From: Streblospio benedicti
Lineage: Eukaryota; Annelida; Polychaeta; Spionida; Spionidae
Reading direction: 5' to 3'
Length of the DNA: 64,000 nt
Assembly (NCBI GenBank): GCA_019095985.1
Contig: CM032663.1
Coordinates: 16,000,364 to 16,064,363, forward strand
Part shown: one piece after another, positions 44,801 to 56,200 of the stretch
Position numbering within the stretch: position 1 is the stretch's first letter
Layout: each line of letters starts with the position of its first letter
Position numbers and translations under genes: made by a program
Notes under the pieces: generated by a model
Seen by the model: the letters and a program-made list of their open reading frames with translations, nothing else
What the model was told of the DNA's origin: nothing
Database searches by the model: none

Positions 44801-45537
44801 CTTTAACCATAAACCAACAAATCTTAAAAAAACAACAACAAAAAAACAAACTAAAATATTACTGTTGTATTAGTCCATTTACTTTGTGGCATACATGCGA
44901 TTGAGCTCAAAGTTCAACAAGTATGCTTGCATAGAAACAATATAACAATATTATGTGTTTTGTGCATTCTGAATGTTCCTTTCATTTAAACGTAATAGCT
45001 TGAGCAATTTCAATACCTCACCATGAAAAAGCAGCTAGAAACCCATCAAAAAATGTGTAGGTGAGAAATGTCAACCAATGATTTGTATCAGACGTAACTC
45101 ATGGTGCAAGTAAAAACTTCTATCTCTACAATGTTAAATGTTACGCCATTGAAAATGCACGGTATGTCTACAGAAAATCATTTAATTATGTAACATCACT
45201 TGACCTCTTGTTTTAGACTTAGTTAACAAGACGGCATTGTATTTTTATAGGTGTAATAAATATTAAACGTGAAGAACATAACTTTTATTTTCCTTACATT
45301 TGCAATGGAAAAGGCATTGGTAATTATTGATCCTGGATTTTACAGAACACATATATTAAATACATGTAGCTGCATTATTTGTTCAATTGAAACTGGAACT
45401 AAATCTTCATAGATTATTATGTAACATATGTTTGCATTTTTTTATAGTTAACAACTCACTTGGATCAAATGATTCAAGCAGCGTTCAGCAAGTTCAACAT
45501 GTGGCAGGCAAAGAAACTAGCTAAGGGCAAGTCATGA
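32877..45537 (+). CDS. GTF2H1: General transcription factor IIH subunit 1 (p62)
   Basis: p62 is a core TFIIH subunit needed for RNA polymerase II initiation and nucleotide excision repair (family knowledge). Coding exons: 32877-33030, 33189-33390, 34156-34262, 34616-34759, 35213-35362, 35973-36053, 36251-36437, 37359-37480, 39475-39699, 40188-40278, 43444-43559, 44318-44410, 45448-45537. Expected product about 586 residues (human 548). The N terminus ([16 protein letters not shown]...) is the PH-like domain that contacts TFIIE and activators. Two BSD domains follow, marked by [20 protein letters not shown] and [16 protein letters not shown]. The C-terminal part carries [23 protein letters not shown] and a final helical tail. 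Exon 6 as assembled has one base too many (gcccgag at its end; the other copy has gccgag), which breaks phase with exon 7. The reading on either side is plainly the family protein. Exon 3 uses the donor a/gtcagt, the only one giving correct phase. Confidence 0.96.
33425..33550. repeat. Tandem duplication in GTF2H1 intron 2
   Basis: A unit of about 65 bp is repeated: gtgtttcat.tatcctattc, gtgacttacttgcc and ttgaaatgaaatt appear twice. Only the second unit is present in the extra block at 27027. Confidence 0.8.
37082..37400 (+). repeat. Minisatellite whose last unit is the start of GTF2H1 exon 8
   Basis: About six diverged units of some 45-55 bp, each with ctgtgaatcg.ag, then gtagcggcagtttgac-like and cctgtaaat-like words. 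The final unit (from about 37340) contains the real acceptor aatcgcag/gtaacggcgg and the first 35 bases of exon 8. Several earlier units keep an ag at the same place, so the array repeats an intron-exon junction. Confidence 0.75.
37545..37772. mobile_element. 228-bp foldback element in GTF2H1 intron 8
   Basis: Arms of about 100 bp (aggtctcattttatac outermost, ctagttttcgagatcctta near the loop) mirror each other with few mismatches. The 11-base ctattttaagg occurs just left (37500-37510) and directly right (37771-37781). This could be a long target duplication or part of the element. Confidence 0.85.
37974..38095. repeat. Dispersed repeat shared with 18728-18842
   Basis: Both copies read ttctcgcctacac, ttttggca/ctttggca, cataactgg and a late ggaatgtt at the same spacing. 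At 18728 it is part of a TIR element; here the ends of that element are not visible. Confidence 0.6.
38230..39115. repeat. Tandem array, unit about 165 bp
   Basis: At least four units (near 38262, 38427, 38595 and 39010) share gcttgtctccgctactcct, cagcaatgaaacttggt, atatgta.atgtgcatatt and gggagttatg.ctctttgaa. The first three are very alike; the last is separated by degenerate unit pieces. It lies in intron 8 of GTF2H1. It has no open frame. Confidence 0.85.
39117..39152. repeat. 36-bp perfect hairpin at the array end
   Basis: taacaggaatgttatat is followed after two bases by its exact complement. It closes the 165-bp array, where the ordinary unit would continue from aacaggaatg. Confidence 0.8.
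39244..39465. mobile_element. Second copy of the cagggt-type MITE, beside exon 9
   Basis: Same family as 5606-5839: ends ggttaggattagg and cctaaccctg, inside tactcgtc/gacgag words and caatacgagcggacgagtgg at the right. Its right end is only 9 bases before GTF2H1 exon 9. The element's ccctg merges with tttttacag, so the branch point must lie inside the MITE. Confidence 0.85.
40008..40157. mobile_element. 150-bp foldback ending 30 bp before exon 10
   Basis: Arms of about 55 bp (ggcacatgcatcg outermost, then gagggtagaagcca and gactagtctaatga) mirror each other. The right arm ends at 40157 and exon 10 starts at 40188, so the acceptor region is almost entirely new sequence plus hairpin arm. Confidence 0.85.
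40710..41252 (+). pseudogene. Relic of GTF2H1 exon 11 joined to 3'-UTR-like sequence
   Basis: 40719-40763 reads ag, gttcctgttgagatccaa and a worn gtgaagcagctgta, matching the start of exon 11 (43444) including its acceptor. From about 40830 to 41200 the sequence matches 46330-46690 in the GTF2H1 3' UTR, sharing ggaaaagggt.aaacaataa, gtagcatgtttttggtc and agaaaaagatgaaga. A word gattcagtcagggtaagatc flanks the second part on both sides (40785, 41217). Either a partial 3'-end duplication or an exon relic beside a dispersed repeat would explain it. Confidence 0.6.
41396..42530. repeat. CT-rich tandem units of about 380 bp
   Basis: Unit 1 (about 41396-41750), unit 2 (about 41775-42030) and a partial third (about 42311-42490) share cgggttgaaac.gataagat, atgctcctccct, tctaata.ccctcc and ggtaaacatgtgc. 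The opening ctgtatacccggcgttgctc is a word seen at the ends of several invertebrate repeats, but the family is not known to me. Confidence 0.7.
43666..43740 (+). pseudogene. Relic copy of the second half of GTF2H1 exon 11
   Basis: gagctgctgttccacttttg, gtcctgtttcc, accaacaaaatgctggga and agaataggt follow exon 11 (gaactgctgcggcacttctg..., ending agaaggt) base by base with substitutions and one small insertion. It lies 107 bp after the real exon. A weaker third copy of the exon end may lie at 44066-44130 (catcagcagcaaatgttgaa, then ggta). Confidence 0.7.
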
Positions 45538-46790
45538 TCTCATATCTTTGGCTGTGGTGGATGATAGATCTGTGATGATGTTTTTTGTGGGAATGATCAC
45601 ATGTACAGGATTATTTCAAAACTATGTAGAAATCAATCTTGCATTGATGCATACGATTTTAAGGTTTGAACAAGTAAATGGAGAAGTATTTTGGGTAATT
45701 GTGGGAAGGTCATGAGAATGACTGAAAGCTTCAGGTTAGCTTTCACTAAAAACATATTCTATGTGATGGTTTAACACAGAATTGCGAATGAAAACTTGAA
45801 CAAATGAACATCGAACATGTGAAGTATTTTGTGAAGTTATCTACATGATTACCAGTATTAGTCATTCCTGGTGATTGCAATGATAATTGGTGTTTGAAAG
45901 CATTTGAACAGGCCAAGTATTTTGTGTGAAGTTGTTCACAGTAGGATTCCTAGATGGTTGGAACGATCTGTGATGTGACTGAGTGGATAGGTAGAAAACT
46001 AATGAATGAATTCCGCTTCCATACGAGGAGTATTAAATGATGTGATGAACAAAATGATATATGAAGTACTAAATGGTCTTATGAAGTACACTTCTGTGTG
46101 GCATGTGTGAATACGAAGTTTATTCCGTGATATTTGTGGTTAATAGATTTGGTTGGTGTTTGAACATCAGTATGATGCATTCAAGGTGCGAAAGTGCTAT
46201 CATTAAAATTGGCAAATTTAAAACTTCCAATTTTACTGGTAGTTTTTATAAACATAAATAAATAAGAGGAAAACAATGAACTTTCATTTTTTTTAAAGAA
46301 TGTCCTATTTCTAGTTTTTTTATAACATTGTTTAATGTTTCTTTTTATATATTATTGTTTACTGTCAATTTCACTGTGCATTTTCTTGAACAGGATGTAT
46401 AAATGTCATTTGTCGCATGTGAATTATTTTTAAAATATTTTTGGAAAAGGGTAAAACAATAATGTAGCATGTTTTTGGTCAATATTATGTGGGAACTCTC
46501 TTTGCTCATGAATTAGGACTAGGTATATATATTAATATTATCATAGAAGTTGCTTGTATTCATTTTTCTCAGTTCGTAGTTTATACAAGAAAAAGATGAA
46601 GACCCTTACATAAAAATATGTTGAAGGTCCACATTTCTTTTTCACAGCCGGTGTGTTCAAAAATAGTAAGAAGGGTTTAATGAAAAAGTGATGGAAGCTG
46701 AAGCTTATCACCTTAAATTTATGTAGACTAACGACAGTGTTACATGGATGCAGTTAATGATATTTCAATAAAATATTGAACGCTGATATT
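45538..46790 (+). other. GTF2H1 3' untranslated region
   Basis: Non-coding AT-rich sequence up to the polyadenylation signal at 46767. The part 46330-46690 is repeated in intron 10 of the same gene. Confidence 0.6.
46767..46772 (+). terminator. GTF2H1 polyadenylation signal
   Basis: aataaa 1.23 kb after the stop codon and 175 bp before the opposing CNDP2 signal. Confidence 0.55.
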
Positions 46791-46946
46791 TTTGTCTCTT
46801 ATTTTTTATGTAATCAACTTTTTTTCAGTCAAGTGTATGGGTGGTCCTAGTATACAAAATATGAAATACATAACACATCTTAACCAGAACCAACCAGTTG
46901 CATGTTATAGACTATGGAGCAGCCCCACAAATCACAATTACATAAT

Positions 46947-46952
46947 TTTATT
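46947..46952 (-). terminator. CNDP2 polyadenylation signal
   Basis: tttatt on the + strand, i.e. aataaa on the minus strand, 255 bp after the CNDP2 stop codon. Confidence 0.55.
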
Positions 46953-47206
46953 GATTCCTTACAAATCCAAACATTGTTCAAATTGCACTACTTTCTTGGT
47001 CTTCTTCCTTCATGATGATCAGGACTGAAAAATATAAAATGCTTTCAGTATTTCGAAAAAAAAAAAAAGATGTAAAATGACTAAGAACACAATACTGCCT
47101 AAATCATGACATTAAATGTATCTTACTATATTTTACAGATTATATATAATTTAAATATAAACTGAGGAATATAATATTTAAAGACATACCATTGCACCAG
47201 GTGGTC

Positions 47207-50200
47207 CTATGTCAACTTGGCAACTTCATCAAAGTATGCAGCCATCAACTTGGTCTGCAAATAACCAAGTTATTCAACATTAGACTAATGGGCCTCTTTA
47301 TGCAAAAAAACTTGACTAAATGGAGCACAAAATTTCACCTTCAGACCATAAATTGGATTAATATGCTGTGAACGGAGGGCTTAAGCCATGCAGTTAAAAC
47401 ACATTTGCTGTTATTTCAAATGATATGAGGCAACTAGTATAAGATCGTGTTAAGTTTGTTTACCCCTGCAATATAGTTGGAGGTGTTGATCTTTTCGTTC
47501 TGCGAGTGCGCTCCGTCATCGCATGAACCAATCGGTAGAAGCATCACATTCTTGCCCGTAGTCTCTTGCAGTGTCAGTGTCACTGGGATACTGCCACCCT
47601 CGCGGGTCAGGTCTGGCTCTATGCCAAACACTGAAAACAAAGGCTAGTTTTTTACGGTGATCTCTTTTTGCTCTATTAAGTGCACATTTAGTTCACTACA
47701 CATGGTCCATGGTTAACGTGCTGACCGAAAGTTTATGGAGTAACATCTTCTATTTTAACTAAAAATGTACTGAATATCAAAATACTACTAATACTACTAC
47801 ACCGACTATATCAGAACATTTATTTGTCAACTGCAGTGAGTGTTGCAGTTACTCTAACAAATTTCATGTACATGTATATGCCATACGTACCTGTTTTTAC
47901 GGCTTTGCGGCCTGCAATGTAATGTGGGTGGTTAAAGTCGGCCACCCACGGTTTGCCTCCATGACCCATGGAAACACTGGAAAAACAACAAATGAACGTT
48001 TATTCCATAGTACACTATAACATTTGCTTATGAATATTCCTAAAAAATTATAACTCTTTAGAGAGACAAAATAACAGTTCACAAACAATAATATGGTAAA
48101 AAGACATTTATGACCAATACAGTTAGAAATCTATACACTTTGTATCTACTCTTGTCAATATTACACTTGCACTTTATGACTGATCAGGTCTTCTCAGACG
48201 TGGTATTACAAACCATCCAATATTTTGGTATTCATCTAAAGCACTAATAATAGGTACACATGGTCTATGAAATTAGATAGCTCTTTGAGCTCGAAACTTT
48301 GAAAATCAACAAGCCCTCTTTGAAAGTTGTCAGTCTCGGATCTTAGGTCTGGTGGATATTTTCAACGCTGATGGGCATCAATCGCACTGTTCAGCCATGC
48401 ACACAATCCGCGAATTTTACGTATGACGTGAACTGCCCGTTGTAGAGGTCACTAAATTTTCACGTCATACGTAAAATTCACAGATTGTGTGTATGGCCGG
48501 TTTTAGCGATTGGTGCTCTAGGTGATGACTCACGTGATTGGGTTTGGGCTGCCAGAAGACGCATGCTTCTTCTCGACGTAGGATCTCACTAGGCTCTCCA
48601 CCTGGCAAAGTAACAGGGTTTAACAGCACACATTCGGACATCTTCATACATCAATGTTTATTATTTGATTCACAAGTTGAATTCTAAGAATCTCTGATAC
48701 TGAACACATTTACTTACTTAAGCTTATGATTGCTTTGTAATAATATAGATAATGAGGTGCAAGTGTGACACTATTACAAGTGACAACTACCACAGACATT
48801 CAGAGCTGTTGCATAAACTTGTAGAGGTTTATGGATCAATTTCCTCAGATGATTGCTTAATGGCTTGCTTTCATCTTTGGGAACCTGAGAATCTATCCAC
48901 TAATTCAAAACAGTACAAGATCATCAGTACAACTTTTTTTCAAACCGCTCTCAGCCAACCAGAATGGAGTGGACTCACATATATACATTAGAACCTCTCT
49001 ATTAGGACCACCTTTGGGACCAGTGTTAGGTGGTCTCAGTAGAGAGGTGGTCTCTTTACAATCTCATTTTTGTATCTTTATGAAGGTTTGGGACCTGGAA
49101 AAGTGGTCTTATTATAGAGATGGTCTCAACAGAGGTGGTCTTAATTGGAGGTTCTGGTGTATAACATATGGTTTGATTAGCCGTATGTTGGTCACCTTTG
49201 TTGGATCCATGTCAGGCACAAGGCGAATAGAGAACTTGCCGATCACTTTGCGTGGGATCACCGTCTTGGCGCCAGTGCCATCAAACGCACCCTCAATACC
49301 TGCAGCAGCAACCACGGTGGATTGAAATAGTCATTGGATTTTCTAAATATGATGCTTTGACTCTGAAAGGGAGTCTAGTTAGACTTAACAAAAATGTTTA
49401 GTTGTATTAAAAGTTTTCATCGGCTATATTTCAAAATTAATTCCTAAACAACAGCTAGAGATGTTTCCATTACGTTAAATGAGCATTTAATTTGGTATAA
49501 AATGCGATGGCAATGTACAAAATTTAAAAAGAACTGTATGACCAAGCCAAGAATCAACATCTGCAGAAGCTACTCAAGTGAGCTGTTAGATGTATGTGTG
49601 AGTAGTGGGGCTCACATGAATAAATTCATCATGGTTTCAGCATTATTTAGCCTGTTTTACGTTGCCAGACAAGTTGATATGTTTGTCTTACCATGAAGAG
49701 ACAGTGAGGGAAATCTCCATCTGTGCTGCAGAACATGAGCTTTCTGGTCATGGATAAGTCGCTCATGACCAATGTCCTGACGATAGTCACCCTAAAAATA
49801 ATGCTCCAATCTTTATGGTGATATCATTTACTCATAACCTAAGTATCAACTCTTGATGAAAGCTTCCCTAAAAATACGGTTATATCTTTACTTTTTATCC
49901 ATCACTTGTAACCAATGATCATGTTCATCCAAAAAAGTTATTAGAATTTTACTTTATTTTCTGGTACATCTTGTAATTTACAAGTAGGCTAAAAAGCTCA
50001 CCAAAAAGAATGTACTATGTCAAAGAAGCAATTCCAGCTCAAATGGAGAGGTCATTAAGAACTTACTCACCAGACATATGTCAGTGTGCCTAGTACTTTC
50101 TCCATCTACACCAGACTCAACTTAGGTAGACGGCAGATTATTAAATGGGTACTACTTAACTTGTAAGAGCCACAAGAACCTAAGAGATGAGTTTGTTTAA

Positions 50201-53200
50201 CATCCAACCTGAGTACCCTCTTATCATCATGAGGAGTGTTTACTTTAGATGTAAACTGTGTTATGCCCCGAACACAATGTATCACTTGACCCTATTTGGG
50301 TCCCTATTGAAGAATTCAACACTGTCCTTGACCCTTAGACGATATACCATGTCGAAGTCGATGGGGCCGTACAGCTTCTCCTCTTCTGGGGTGACGGGAG
50401 CGACCGAGTCGTAGATACCGTCTACCATAATGCGCCCCTTGTGGTCGACCAGCGTGGACATGAGGTGGCACAAATCAGTCATCGCCTCATGTCTACAGCA
50501 GAAGCAGGAGGACTTTTATTCATGTCTAATTTCGTGGCTGGATTTTAAGACTAAGGAAGAAGTGGCAGGACAGAAAGCCATATGTGAAAGACCAAAAGAA
50601 ATATGATACACAGGGAAAAAAATCATGGATGGGTTTATAAGGATCCAGTCTAGGTAGTCACACTGCTACTTATGAAGGGGATTAATTCAGGTCTGCCCAC
50701 ATAAACTAGTGTTAACGATGATAAATTGGCTTCAACGGCACTGTACAAATGTTTTATTTTTAAAAAGAGTACTGCACGACTTTTCTTTTTAAGTTGAAAT
50801 TCAACAGACATGGGATGCATTGCTAGACATAAGTAGTAGCCTCATATTTGTGTAATGAATGAAAGCAAAGGAAAGTAGAGTTTTTCTTACACTGTTCCAC
50901 CAAATACTCCTGAATGCAAGTCTTTTGATGCACATGTTACTTCAAGGAAAAAGTAGCAAATTCCTCTGAAATGACAATGGAAGTCTTGTTCAAGTCACGG
51001 CCAACCAGTATTGTGATCATGAAAATGCTGTTTTATATGGATATTAATTATGTAAAAATCATTACCCAATCGGTATTTGGTAATAATTCCATAGTTATAA
51101 TGATGATTACCGTAAATTCAAACCGCCAAACACTTTTAATGATTAGTAGTTAAACATTATCCTAGCGAAGTTAATTCAATTCAACAAACTTAATTGTTGG
51201 TTTTAAAAACTAAACTAAAAGTTTCAATAACATCACGCTGAACAATAAAGAAAAAGTACCTCAAGCCATAAGTGATGCAAGGTTTGTTTTTACCCAGCCA
51301 GTAGTTGTCAGAGATGCACACATAATCCACATCCTAAAAATCACGTATGATACAAAATATTGAGGGCAAACAATTTAACTTAGCATTTGTAAATAATTAA
51401 TTCCTCATTTTATTTTTTTCTAAATCAGTGCATGTCACCAAAATTCAATGTTATTCAAATTTGCAACTCAATGATAAATTGTGCAGTGCATCAAATAACA
51501 AATCATGTTATTACAGTTCATATAATAAATAACCGCTATAACTCGAACTTTCTCAACTGGGTGCCATTGTACCGGTATAAGTTTCTTCATTACCTTGAGA
51601 AAAGTGTCTTTTTTTGCTTCTAAAAGTTCATCAAGACCTTCGCTACCAGACTCTTCCATGCCTTCATAGACAAACTAAAACAGTACAAATTAATTTGAGC
51701 TAGCAAAAACCACTGATCCATTTCCCTTCCCCATACTGTTGTCTCGAAAATGAGGTCACTACCATTGTGATTACAAAAGCGATAAGCTAACATTGCAAGT
51801 GAATTTTCTTATGTCAAACCATGCTTTTTTAAGTTACTACACTTAGAACATTGCCTCAATAATAGGCTTTGTTTTGACCTGCATGACAGTACATCATGAG
51901 TAAAATTCAAATAACAAATATTATTGGTCCACTCACCTTCAGGTTGACTGGCAGCTCCATGCCCAGCTTTTTGTAGGCCTCGATCGCATGCAGTGTGCAC
52001 AGGATTGGACCCTTGTCATCAGTTGATCCGCGACCATACAACTTGCCGTCAACTTCTGTCAGCACAAATGGTTCGGTGTCCCAACCATCAGACTGGATGA
52101 GTAAACTAGATTAGTAATAGTTCACAGAAATTCAATGTTTTTCCTAGTTGTTTTTGATATCACAGACTAGATATTAAGTAAACAAAAGAGGCAATCTTTA
52201 TTTATGGGATACCACTCAGAGCAGTGGAACATTCACTAATAGTCGAGTTTTCCCTGTAGGGGTACCGGACATGTCTTGGGTCCCAAGGTTTTATTAGGGA
52301 TTAATGTTGGGGGTATCCTAAGATTACATTTTAGCTTGGTTGCCGCTCCGGCAACTTTGGGAAAAAAATTTTATCACGCGAAAACGGCGGCCATTACCAA
52401 AAAACACATCTAATGCTATAATTTTTAAACTAAGAAAGCTATTCTTATGATTTAAGTGTCTAAACATAGGTTATCAAGGTCTACTAACATCCTCATACAC
52501 TTACAAATGTAGTATAACGAATATGTACAGCTGTGGCCTAGTGGTTAAGGCTATAAGTGTAGCAAGTGACTTTCAATTTTCACTTGCCATGCTCAATTAG
52601 TATACTGGAAGAATATATCTGACCAATGTAAAAGCCTTATGACCCCTTTATAATTATATTCTGATGTTGTTTACTTGGTATCTTCAATAATGCACATTGA
52701 ATACATAATTTCTAAGACTGTCCTGATTCAAACTATCCTGATGCTTTTATTACAGGTTCTTTTACTGGGAAATCTTTAGAACATGTTCTATGTTCTACCA
52801 GTTGATGGCCTACGTCAACGAGCTGACTATTTTGCCGTATGATACTCGGGGAGGTCACATGGTGTTTGTACATGTACCTCTCCAGAGGCAGGCTAGGCAG
52901 CCAACTGAGCCACGGGGGTTGGGGGATCACACTAGCTATTGTTTTCAAACTAGGCGAGTTCTTTTACGTGCAGAGAGGTGGCTCTCCTCTACACGGGACA
53001 TGCCTTTTAACGAGGCTTGCGAATTCCCGCTTGGCATCGCCACCGTCTAGTAGTAACACTGTACTGTGGCGACGTGTTCGGTGGAGATCAGCAACTCAGT
53101 AGCAGACGCACGACGTAAAGGTTTTGGCGACACTGTCTGCCATGACCGGGGTGCGAACTTGTGATGCAGGCAAATCACGTTTTCAGATCGTGTGCTCTAA

Positions 53201-56200
53201 CCACTGAGCTATTGAGGACCACATTCCTCCTTCAATAAGTCTCATTTGACTGTATTAGGCAACAAGGCTATTTACGGAGAGAAAAAGGGAGTCGGAGAAA
53301 GTGTTTCATTAATATTACCACTGCTTCAGGTATATGGCAAGAATTACCTACAAACTCTTTTACAATTACAGTCGGACCCGGTTAAGTCGAATTTGAAGGG
53401 AGTAGAGTGATGACCTGGAGTTATCAGAACCTCGAGTTATCAGAAACATGTCTTCAACAACTCAATGAGCGATAATGCAAGAAATATGTGTTGTTGTCGC
53501 TATGGTACTCGTCTACGTGTGATGTTAGACAGTGTCTGGTTTTTTTTTTGGTTTTTTTTATAACAGTATTCCGACCTTCTGACTGTGTCCGTAAACAAAC
53601 ATGGCTGCATACACAAAGAAACATGCTTTCTACTACGGTTTCATTGGTTAATAGTACAGTTGTACAAAGCCCTTTGTCTTGACTGGTCATTGTTATGGAA
53701 GTATTAATTCAAAGCTATTAACCGCTAGCTGTTTCTCCCTCCCGCCTCTGACGAAGGCTCTGTCAACAAACATGGTTTGAATAGCACTTCGGTATTAGTA
53801 CTTCGGTGTTAGCACTACGGTTAGAAGTTTACTACCCCTTTGTCTTGACTGGTCATTATTATGCAAGTACTAATTTCAAAGCTGTTGACCACTAGTAAGT
53901 ATCAAAGAATTAATCAGAGAAGTTGACCACCCGTTCACTGGCAAATCATAGTAAGGCAGCGTTCTTTGATCAATAGTTTGGTCGGCATGTGCGCCGGTTT
54001 GTTGCATGTAAACTACGAATATTTCGACGCTAAATTCTCATTTGGTCGAGATAAGTGGGTTAATGCCCCGAAGGGAAGTGAGATTTGGCTCGAATAACAC
54101 GGGTTTCTCGAGTTAAAAGGGTCGAAATAAGCGGGTTATTTTTAGTAGCAATCAACAGTAAGTTTGAAGGGAAATTAAAATGTGTTCTACTTAGGCGGGT
54201 GGTCGACTTATGCGAGCTCGAGTAAAACGGGTTCGACTGTACAATAAATGTGGAGATGTACAACTGATCCTAGTTGAACACCAAAATGGGTCTTTGTTAA
54301 TTCAATAACTAGACTTTTATTTTAGAATAAGAGAGTCACAGTGTATTAATAAATAGGAAAAATAGTCTTAATAGTTAACAATATTGCTGTTTTGCCTGAC
54401 CTTCTTTGCTGGCTGCACATCCAAATGGCCATACAAACAGATCATCTTTTTCTTGGGATCATTTCCCAGCTGGCCAAGAATAACTGGGGGTAGAGGAATT
54501 TCTGTTCCATCTTCCAACTTTTGTTTTCCAACATCAGCTAGTTCAACACTGCCTCCCAATTTCTCTATGAACTAGAAGATAATAAAATGTTAAATATTGT
54601 AAACAACTTCCTACAATAAACAATTCTGACCACAACAAACATTTAGCTCACTGCAGATTTCTCTGCTTGAAATCCGGTGCTTGGTCCGCGATGTGTACAT
54701 TGATCAACACTGGAATATATTCGATTTAGCAAGAATCAAAGTCTGATAAAACTGCGTAATTCTCTCTCAAAATTCACATGCATATGTAAAATTGACTGCT
54801 GAATCCAATTTTATACATACATGTACATGTAATTGATGTTTACTTACAACATTCTTGAGTGAAAATCGTTTTTAAACATGAGTTGTTTCTTCCGGCCAAA
54901 AATCTGTACAGTTGACAGAATAATCTTATTCAATGAAACACACCATATGTGGAGCCCAGCTTTCATGACTATTAGTACCTTATCTGTGATCCAACACTTG
55001 AATTGCCATCAAATATCCAACTGGAGAGATACAAACCGGGGATACAAACCACATTTACTCATGCAAGTCATGCACTGATGAATTCTAGCCAAAATTCATT
55101 TATAAAATACATGTCGTATCAGATAATTCATAAATTCATTACACCAATTGCATAGACAGATCAACATATTCCAGTGTTCGAAATATATGTCGGCCGGCAG
55201 CCCTGAGACCAAAAAGAACTGCGTTGAGGCTGCTAGATTACGAAATTGCAAGCCCAATGTGCCAGTACATTTTGGACGAGTAGCAAATTTTGTTTCCTTT
55301 TACATACAAAAAGAACGAGTTTTATATATTTCTTTTGCTACCAACACATTACGATATGTTGTTTGCTGTTAAAAACCGGAACGTGCTGAGTCAATAAATA
55401 GCTATGCTCTTTGGAAGACTAATTTTGCTAAGCTGTGTGCATATTCACCTTAGCAACTTCTTTCACTTGTGTGACAATATGCTGTCTATGGTCTGGCCAA
55501 GCTGACACACTTTTGATTGCAACTGCATCTCCTAGGCGTTTGACGTATTCTTCTTTATGCTCATCAATGTAGCTGTAACAAATAATACACTTTATTTCTG
55601 ACATCTATATATAATTAAAGGGTGTGTTTGAAAAACACAAGTCTTCCCGTATGAAGATACCCCTTGAGTTTGATCTACTGTGTTCATAAGCTTGATTTTA
55701 GCAAAATCTGGTCTAAACCACAACCAGAACTTTATCAAAAGTAGGCGAAAGTAAACCAAAATCTAATCAAGTCTTGACATATACCGACCAATGATTACGT
55801 AAGGTTATGATTAGTTACATAGTCTTTGGTGAACTTTGTCAACAAGCTTCAATTCAGCAAATTCAGCATGAACACACACACATTCTCAAAAGTGGACCAA
55901 AGTACACCAAACTCCAATCAGGCTAATCAGGTCCTGACGTATGCCCATTGATAACTTACAGAATATGCAGAATTGATTATGATTATCAGTTTAGATAATG
56001 GATGAGAATCATGGTGATGATCAGTGATTATGAGTGATAATAGCGGACCGGAATACCACTCCTGGCAGGTCTGGTTATGATTAGTTAAATAGTTTTGCTC
56101 AACTTTTTACAGTAGTTTGAATTTTAATAGCAAAATTCTGCATGAAAACAGCTGTAACATACTAAAAGAGGGCCTTACTGTAGAAGAATCTAATCAGTTT

